Shown here piece by piece: positions 58,350 through 64,000 of a stretch of DNA of 64,000 bases. Made by a program: the position numbers and the translations under genes. Source of the DNA: Sphaerotilus hippei (GTDB lineage: Bacteria > Pseudomonadota > Gammaproteobacteria > Burkholderiales > Burkholderiaceae_C); assembly GCF_003201595.1 (NCBI RefSeq), contig NZ_QJJS01000005.1:1-64000 (forward strand). The letters are read 5' to 3'. The notes under the pieces are model-generated. The model was not told where the DNA came from. It saw only the letters and a program-made list of their open reading frames with translations, and made no database searches. The stretch's first letter is position 1. Each line of letters begins with the position of its first letter.

Positions 58350-59759
58350 TCAGTGGCCGGCGCCGGAATCGGCGGCGGCGGACGAGGGGGACGGGGCGCT
58401 GCCGCCGGCCAGCGCGGGGCGGCCCAGCATCGCCATCTGCAGGTCGGCGTCGGCCAGCCAGAAGTCGCGCCGCGCGTCGATCGCGCCGCTGACGCTGGTG
58501 ATCTGCGAGCGGGCATCGGCCAGCAGCTCGAACACGCCGATCAGCATGCCGTTGTAGCGCAGCAGGTTCTCGCCGCTGATGCGCTGCTTCAGCGGCACGA
58601 TGCCGGCCTGCACATGGCGGGCGATCTCCCAGGCGTGGTGCCAGTTCCGGTAGGCCTCGCGCACCTCGGAGCGGGCGTCGATCGCGATCGACGCGGTGCG
58701 GTGCAGGCTCGCGGTGTAGACCGCCTGCGAGCGGGCCACGCGGGCATCCCCCCAGTCGAACAGCGGCAGCTCCAGGCTCACTTCCCAGGCGCGGCTGCGG
58801 TGGCTGTCGCTGGTGTTGGCGCGGGTCAGGCCGAGCTCGAGCACGTTGACGAAACGGGTCGTGCGCGTCAGGCCCAGGCTGCGGGCGGTCTGCCCGGTGG
58901 CCACCTTGGCGGCCTGCACATCGAGGCGCTGGGCGAGCGCACGCGCCTCGATGTCGGGCTGTTCGAGCGGCTGGGCCGGCAGGTCGGGCAGGCGCTCGGG
59001 CAGGGCGACGTCGAGCTGCTCGCCCCACAGGCCCAGCGCACGGTTCATCCGTTCGCGGGCGGCGTCCCGGGCGCGTTCGCCGCGGGCGACCGCCAGCACC
59101 GCCTCGGCCTCGAAAGCCTGCTCGCGGGCCAGGGCCAGCCGGTTGAAGTTGCCGGCCAGGGCCATGCGGCGGGCCAGTTCGGCGCCGGCCTCGGCCGCTT
59201 CATGCACCTGCCGCAGGTAGCGCAGGCCTTCTTCGGCGGCCACCGCCTCGACCCAGGCGCGGCGCGCCGTGGCGAGGTGCTCGATGACCTGCAGCGTGGT
59301 CTGCGCCTGCTGCGCGGCCAGGCGCTGGTTCTCCAGCGACTTCGCCAGCGGCATCAGCAGCAGCCGACCCAGGCCGAAGTGCAGGCCGCGCTCCCACTCG
59401 ATCTCGTCGCCGCTGTTCGTGCGGCTGAACGAGAAGCCGAGGTTGGGCAGCCGGGTGACCTGGGCGAGCTCGGCCTGGGTCACGCCCAGGTCGGCCAGCG
59501 AGGCCTGCAGCCCCCGGTGGTTGAGCAGCGTGACCTCGACGGCGGCCTCCATCGTCAGCGGGGCGGCGAGCAGCGTGCGCAGCCGCTGGCGCGCTTCGGG
59601 CGAGGGCGCCTGGGCGTCGGGCCAGCGGCTCAGCGCTGCTCCGGTGTGCTGCTGCAGTCGCTGCTGCACCGGCTCGATCGCCGCGTCGGGCGAGGTGCTG
59701 GCGCAGCCGGCCAGCGTGGCCGCCGCGATCAGGCCCAGCAGCAGAGGGGTCGATCTCAT
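58350..59759 (-). CDS. TolC-family outer-membrane efflux lipoprotein
   Basis: A 469-residue outer-membrane factor. A lipoprotein signal with lipobox LAGC (LIAAATLAGCASTSPDAA) precedes two helical repeats of the TolC fold (EVTLLNHRGLQASLADLGVTQAELAQV; ALAQRLDVQAAKVATGQTARSLG). No RND pump or membrane-fusion protein is in the window, so its inner-membrane partner is elsewhere or it works differently. The ATG overlaps the His-rich ORF stop by 4 bp. Confidence 0.9.
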   Translation of the reverse strand: MRSTPLLLGLIAAATLAGCASTSPDAAIEPVQQRLQQHTGAALSRWPDAQAPSPEARQRLRTLLAAPLTMEAAVEVTLLNHRGLQASLADLGVTQAELAQVTRLPNLGFSFSRTNSGDEIEWERGLHFGLGRLLLMPLAKSLENQRLAAQQAQTTLQVIEHLATARRAWVEAVAAEEGLRYLRQVHEAAEAGAELARRMALAGNFNRLALAREQAFEAEAVLAVARGERARDAARERMNRALGLWGEQLDVALPERLPDLPAQPLEQPDIEARALAQRLDVQAAKVATGQTARSLGLTRTTRFVNVLELGLTRANTSDSHRSRAWEVSLELPLFDWGDARVARSQAVYTASLHRTASIAIDARSEVREAYRNWHHAWEIARHVQAGIVPLKQRISGENLLRYNGMLIGVFELLADARSQITSVSGAIDARRDFWLADADLQMAMLGRPALAGGSAPSPSSAAADSGAGH

Positions 59760-60142
59760 CGTGCCCCCTCCGGTGCCTGCACCTGCTTCAGGTAGGCCTT
59801 CCAGCCACCGACGCGCATCACCTGCTCGTTGGCGGCACGCCAGTCGCCGGTCGGCGTGTCGACCGGGGCCGTGCGCGCCTGCAGCGTCGAGCGGTGGTGC
59901 AGCGGGCGCACGCCGGCCCGGGGGTCGGTCGGGTGGGTGGCGCCGGCGTCGGTGCCGTGGTGGGCCGCATGGTGGGTGGCGTGATGGGTCGGCTCGGCGC
60001 TGGCCGCGGTCGCCGGCGTGGCGGGGGTGGCCTGGGCGCCTGACGGGGTCTGCGCGAGGGCCAGTGCCGACGCGAGCAGCGCCGGCACCAGCGCAGGCAA
60101 TGACCCCACCTGCCGTTGGCAGGGGTCTGGACGATGGGACAT
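59756..60142 (-). CDS. Small His-rich periplasmic protein of the copper cluster
   Basis: A 128-residue protein with a signal peptide (LPALVPALLASALALAQT) and a His-rich mature N-terminus (PTHHATHHAAHHGTDAGATH), then a conserved-looking DWRAANEQVMRVGGWKAYLKQ segment. It probably binds or buffers copper, judged by composition and context. I do not recognise a named family. The ATG at 60142 follows AGGATC. Confidence 0.75.
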   Translation of the reverse strand: MSHRPDPCQRQVGSLPALVPALLASALALAQTPSGAQATPATPATAASAEPTHHATHHAAHHGTDAGATHPTDPRAGVRPLHHRSTLQARTAPVDTPTGDWRAANEQVMRVGGWKAYLKQVQAPEGAR

Positions 60143-60158
60143 GGCGGATCCTGATGCA

Positions 60159-60178
60159 CCGGGCGCGATCACGCCCGG
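60159..60178. other. Hairpin upstream of the His-rich gene
   Basis: CCGGGCG and CGCCCGG form a perfect 7-bp stem with a 6-nt loop, 17 bp before the His-rich ORF. There is no T-run. It may separate the Cys/His-rich gene from the rest of the copper operon. Confidence 0.35.
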
Positions 60179-60247
60179 CGGCTCACCGCAGTGAGCGGGT
60201 GATGACGGCAGGCGGGCGCGAGCGCACCTCGCCTGCGGTGGACCGGA

Positions 60248-60643
60248 TCAGGTCAGGGGGCGCGGTGGGCGGAACGGTTCGGAAGGCGGCCCGTCGGGCA
60301 GGCCGAGGGGGGTGGCGGCGCAGGGGGCCGCCTCGGGCAGCGGCGCCAGGTTCAACTCGACCGGTGCCGCCAGGCCCAGGCTGGCGTGGCACACGTCGCA
60401 CAGCGAGCAGCTGCCATGTCCGGCCGCGGCGGCCTCGGGCACCTCGTCGTGGCGGTCCGTCGTGTGGCAGGGGGCGGGCGTGGCGTCCGCCGGCAGCCCG
60501 GCGTGGTCGCTGGCGTGGGCCACGACCGTGAGGGGCGCGCCTGCCGGCAGGCTCATCTGCGTCAGCGTCCACCCGCGCAGCGGCAGCAGCGCGATCACCA
60601 GCCAGAGCAGCCAGTGCAGGGTGGGGCGAGGCAGAGTTCGCAT
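60248..60643 (-). CDS. Small Cys/His-rich exported protein
   Basis: A 131-residue protein with an N-terminal hydrophobic segment (LHWLLWLVIALLPLRGW) and a Cys/His cluster (PCHTTDRHDE... GHGSCSLCDVCHASLG). The layout resembles DUF2946-type proteins found next to copper and zinc loci. Its role in metal homeostasis is inferred from composition and position; the C-terminal tail is Pro-rich. It has its own 5' region facing argB (divergent). Start 60643 is set by the transmembrane segment; an in-frame ATG lies 12 codons upstream. Confidence 0.7.
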   Translation of the reverse strand: MRTLPRPTLHWLLWLVIALLPLRGWTLTQMSLPAGAPLTVVAHASDHAGLPADATPAPCHTTDRHDEVPEAAAAGHGSCSLCDVCHASLGLAAPVELNLAPLPEAAPCAATPLGLPDGPPSEPFRPPRPLT

Positions 60644-60683
60644 GGCCGCAGTATAGAAGGGAGCCGGGCCCGCGGGCATTCCC

Positions 60684-61633
<950 letters not shown>

Positions 61634-61634
<1 letters not shown>

Positions 61635-62386
61635 TGGGGTCCCCAGGCGGGTCGCGGCGCGACGTCGCCCCTGCCCGAGGGCGCGCGCGCCGGGCGCCGC
61701 CGGTGTGGCTGTTCGATCTGGACAATACGCTGCACAACGCCTCGCGCTCGGCCTTCGGCCCCATCAACCAGGCGATGACCGACTACATCGAGCGGGAGCT
61801 CGCGGTCGACCGGTCCGAGGCCGACCGGCTGCGGGGCCACTACTGGCAGCGCTACGGCGCCACGCTGCTCGGGCTGATGCGCCACCACGGCGTGGCGGCG
61901 CGCCATTTCCTGCACCACACCCACGTGCTGCCGGGGCTGGAGGCGGCGCTGCAGGCCCATCCGCACGACGTCGCGGTGCTCGCCCGCCTGCCCGGGCGCA
62001 AGTTCGTGCTGACCAATGCACCGCGGGCCTATGCCGAGCGGGTGCTGCAGGCGCTCGGGCTGGCGCGGGCCTTCGACGGTGTCATCGCGATCGAGCAGAT
62101 GCGCATGTTCGGCCACCTGCGGCCCAAGCCCGATGCCCGCATGCTGCGCCAGCTGGTGGCGCGCCTGCGCGTGCCGGCCTCGCGCTGCGTGCTGGTCGAG
62201 GACACGCTGGAGCATCAGAAGGCCGCCCGGCGCGTGGGCATGCGCACCGTGTGGATGCAGCGCTGGGTGCGCCGTCAGTCGTTCGGCCCCGAGGCCGGTG
62301 CCCGGCTGCACCGCCGGCCGGTGTATGTGTGTGACAGAATCCGCAGCCTGCGCATGCTGGACCGGTACGGCAGCGCCCCGTCCTGA
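61634..62386 (+). CDS. HAD-superfamily phosphatase, pyrimidine 5'-nucleotidase type
   Basis: A 250-residue HAD hydrolase. The nucleophile motif FDLDNTLHNAS lies near residues 26-36, with LTNAPRAYAERVL (motif II) and VEDTLEHQKAARRVGM (motif IV). The cap resembles SDT1/YjjG-like pyrimidine nucleotidases. The first 20 residues are basic low complexity. It is conserved between argB and slmA in Burkholderiales (recollection). The physiological substrate is not certain. Confidence 0.88.
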
Positions 62387-62395
62387 AACTGCTTG

Positions 62396-63082
62396 ATGAC
62401 AGCCACTTCCCCTGCTGACCCCGATCTGGACCTCGCGCCCGAACCGACCTCCGCCGAGGCGGCGGCGGTCGACGAGGCCGCGCCATCGGCACCCCCTGCG
62501 CGCAAGCGGCCACGACCGGGCGAGCGGCGCGCGCAGATCCTGCAGACGCTGGCCCACATGCTCGAGCAGCCGGGCACCGACCGCATCACCACCGCGGCGC
62601 TGGCGGCCCGCATCGGCGTCAGCGAGGCGGCGCTGTACCGCCACTTCGCCAGCAAGGCGCAGATGTTCGAGGGGCTGATCGAGTTCGTCGAGACCAGCGT
62701 CTTCTCGCTGATCAACCAGATCGTCGCCCGCGAGGCCGATGGCCGCGTGCAGGCCGCCCGCGCGATCGCGGTGCTGCTGCAGTTCGGCGACCGCAACCCG
62801 GGCATGACCCGGGTGATGGTCGGGGACGCGCTGGTGTTCGAGCACGACCGGCTGCAGGCGCGCATGAACCTGTTCTTCGACCGGATCGAGTCGACCTGCC
62901 GCCAGAGCCTGCGCCAGGCCGCCGAGCTGCGTGGCTCCAGCACGCCGACGGTCGACGCCACGGCGCAGGCCTCGGTGCTGGTGAGCTTCGCGCTGGGCCG
63001 GCTGCAGCGTTACGCCCGCTCCGACTTCAAGCGCAGCCCGATCGAACACCTCGAACCCGCCCTGCAGCTGCTGCTGGGCTGA
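62396..63082 (+). CDS. slmA: TetR-family nucleoid occlusion factor SlmA
   Basis: A 228-residue TetR-fold protein. The helix-turn-helix is ITTAALAARIGVSEAALYRHFASKAQMFEGLIEF at about 63-96, matching SlmA, which blocks FtsZ assembly over the nucleoid. About 38 N-terminal residues are Ala/Pro/Glu-rich. The ATG at 62396 is chosen over a TTG one codon earlier; neither has a strong ribosome site, so coupling to the HAD gene is likely. Confidence 0.85.
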   Translation: MTATSPADPDLDLAPEPTSAEAAAVDEAAPSAPPARKRPRPGERRAQILQTLAHMLEQPGTDRITTAALAARIGVSEAALYRHFASKAQMFEGLIEFVETSVFSLINQIVAREADGRVQAARAIAVLLQFGDRNPGMTRVMVGDALVFEHDRLQARMNLFFDRIESTCRQSLRQAAELRGSSTPTVDATAQASVLVSFALGRLQRYARSDFKRSPIEHLEPALQLLLG

Positions 63083-63090
63083 CCTTCACC

Positions 63091-64000
63091 ATGTCCCTGC
63101 CTGAACTGACCTCCCTGCTGGTGCGTGCCGAGGCGCTGCTGTCGCGCCTCGAGTCCGTGCTGCCGCGGCGCCTGGAAGCGCCGGACTGGGGCGCCGCCGT
63201 CGCCTTCCGCTACCGGCAGCGCCGCAGCGGGCCGGTGCTCGAGCCGGTGCGCCACCTGGCGGCGATGTCGCTGCAGGCGCTGCGCGAGGTCGATGCGCAG
63301 AAGGAGCGCCTGCGCCGCAACACCGCCCAGTTCGTCGCCGGCCAGCCGGCCAACAACGTGCTGCTGACCGGCGCTCGGGGCACCGGCAAGAGCTCGCTGA
63401 TCAAGGCCTGCCTGGCCGAGTTCGCCGCCCAGGGCCTGCGCCTGATCGAGGTCGACAAGGCCGACCTGACCGACCTGCCCGACATCGTCGAGCTGGTGGC
63501 CGAGCGGCCCGAGCGTTTCATCATCTACTGCGACGACCTGAGCTTCGAGGAGGGTGAGGCGGGCTACAAGGCGCTGAAGTCCATCCTCGACGGCACGGTG
63601 GCGCAGGCCAGCGACAACCTGCTGATCTACGCGACCAGCAACCGCCGCCACCTGCTGCCCGAGCAGGCCCGCGACAACCTGTCGGTCCGCTACACCGACG
63701 ATGGTGAACTGCATCCCGGCGAGGCGATCGAGGAGAAGATCTCGCTGTCCGAGCGCTTCGGCCTGTGGATCAGCTTCTACCCCTTCAGCCAGAACGAGTA
63801 CCTGGCCATCGTGGGCCAGTGGCTGGGCCACTTCGGCCTGTCGCCGGCGGCGATCGCGGCGGCCCGGCCCGAGGCGCTGGTCTGGGCGCTCGAGCGCGGT
63901 TCCCGCTCCGGCCGGGTGGCGCAGCAGTTCGCCCGCGACTTCGCGGCCCGCCACGGCACCGAGGCGTTCACGCCGGCCGCCCCCGAGGCCTTGGCGCCGG
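63091..64000 (+). CDS. DUF815-family AAA ATPase, truncated by the window edge
   Basis: Over 300 residues are visible and the gene continues past 64000. The P-loop GARGTGKSS lies at about residues 94-102, with RFIIYCDDLSFEEGEAGYKALKSILDG as the Walker B region and an arginine-containing NRRHLLPEQARDN segment. DUF815 proteins (YcaJ/RuvB-like AAA+) are often annotated only as ATPases. The ATG at 63091 is 8 bp after slmA with no clear ribosome site. Confidence 0.88.
   Translation, partial: MSLPELTSLLVRAEALLSRLESVLPRRLEAPDWGAAVAFRYRQRRSGPVLEPVRHLAAMSLQALREVDAQKERLRRNTAQFVAGQPANNVLLTGARGTGKSSLIKACLAEFAAQGLRLIEVDKADLTDLPDIVELVAERPERFIIYCDDLSFEEGEAGYKALKSILDGTVAQASDNLLIYATSNRRHLLPEQARDNLSVRYTDDGELHPGEAIEEKISLSERFGLWISFYPFSQNEYLAIVGQWLGHFGLSPAAIAAARPEALVWALERGSRSGRVAQQFARDFAARHGTEAFTPAAPEALAP

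Noticed and set aside
56571-59795. A 1074-codon plus-strand frame across the copper cluster
   Set aside because: Antisense to the multicopper oxidase and TolC-type genes, whose motifs are clear; no homology in the long frame.

Overview
The window is GC-rich chromosomal DNA of a betaproteobacterium, order Burkholderiales. The cues are the dcw cluster with a MurE-MurF fusion, recA-recX next to sucC, the dusB-fis-purH-ruvC operon and argB-HAD-slmA. Protein style (Ala/Pro-rich tails and insertions) suggests the Leptothrix/Sphaerotilus/Rubrivivax group. That placement is inference from gene order and protein similarity as I remember it. No phage, insertion sequence, CRISPR array, tRNA or rRNA was recognised.

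Layout: 1-1842 holds the start of sucC, recX and recA (all minus), with a LexA box before recA. 2030-4297 is a two-component system (plus). 4304-10280 is the minus-strand rod-shape operon mreB-mreC-mreD-mrdA-rodA. 10593-12394 is gatC-gatA, with no gatB nearby. 12419-15102 carries a VOC protein, a YegD-like Hsp70 and an N-formylglutamate amidohydrolase. 15177-25562 is a glycerol locus: glpR-glpK on the minus strand diverge from glpD and the ABC importer glpSTPQUV on the plus strand, with clustered GlpR-like half-sites between them. 25660-30521 holds accessory genes: a FecR/DUF6600 lipoprotein, two transporters and a secreted alpha carbonic anhydrase.

30846-48683 is a complete division and cell wall cluster: mraZ-rsmH-ftsL-ftsI-murEF-mraY-murD-ftsW-murG-murC-ddlB-ftsQ-ftsA-ftsZ, mostly joined by 4-bp ATGA overlaps. 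lpxC follows after a terminator. 49745-53413 holds a small membrane protein and the minus-strand operon dusB-fis-purH-ruvC. 53506-55543 carries a YqaA-type membrane protein and an M32 carboxypeptidase. 55572-60643 is a minus-strand periplasmic copper-handling cluster: Cys/His-rich protein, His-rich protein, TolC-type lipoprotein, multicopper oxidase, cupredoxin, DUF411 and CusF-like. 60732-64000 is argB, a HAD phosphatase, slmA and a truncated DUF815 ATPase.

Most of the window is core metabolism and I see no clearly new defence or mobile system. The most unusual points are an in-frame insertion in GlpK that looks like a captured palindromic repeat, small leader ORFs abutting glpK and glpU, a large low-complexity insertion in MurD, MraZ boxes with exact 10-bp spacing that decide the mraZ start, a probable leaderless lpxC, and the copper cluster with two poorly characterised metal-binding proteins.
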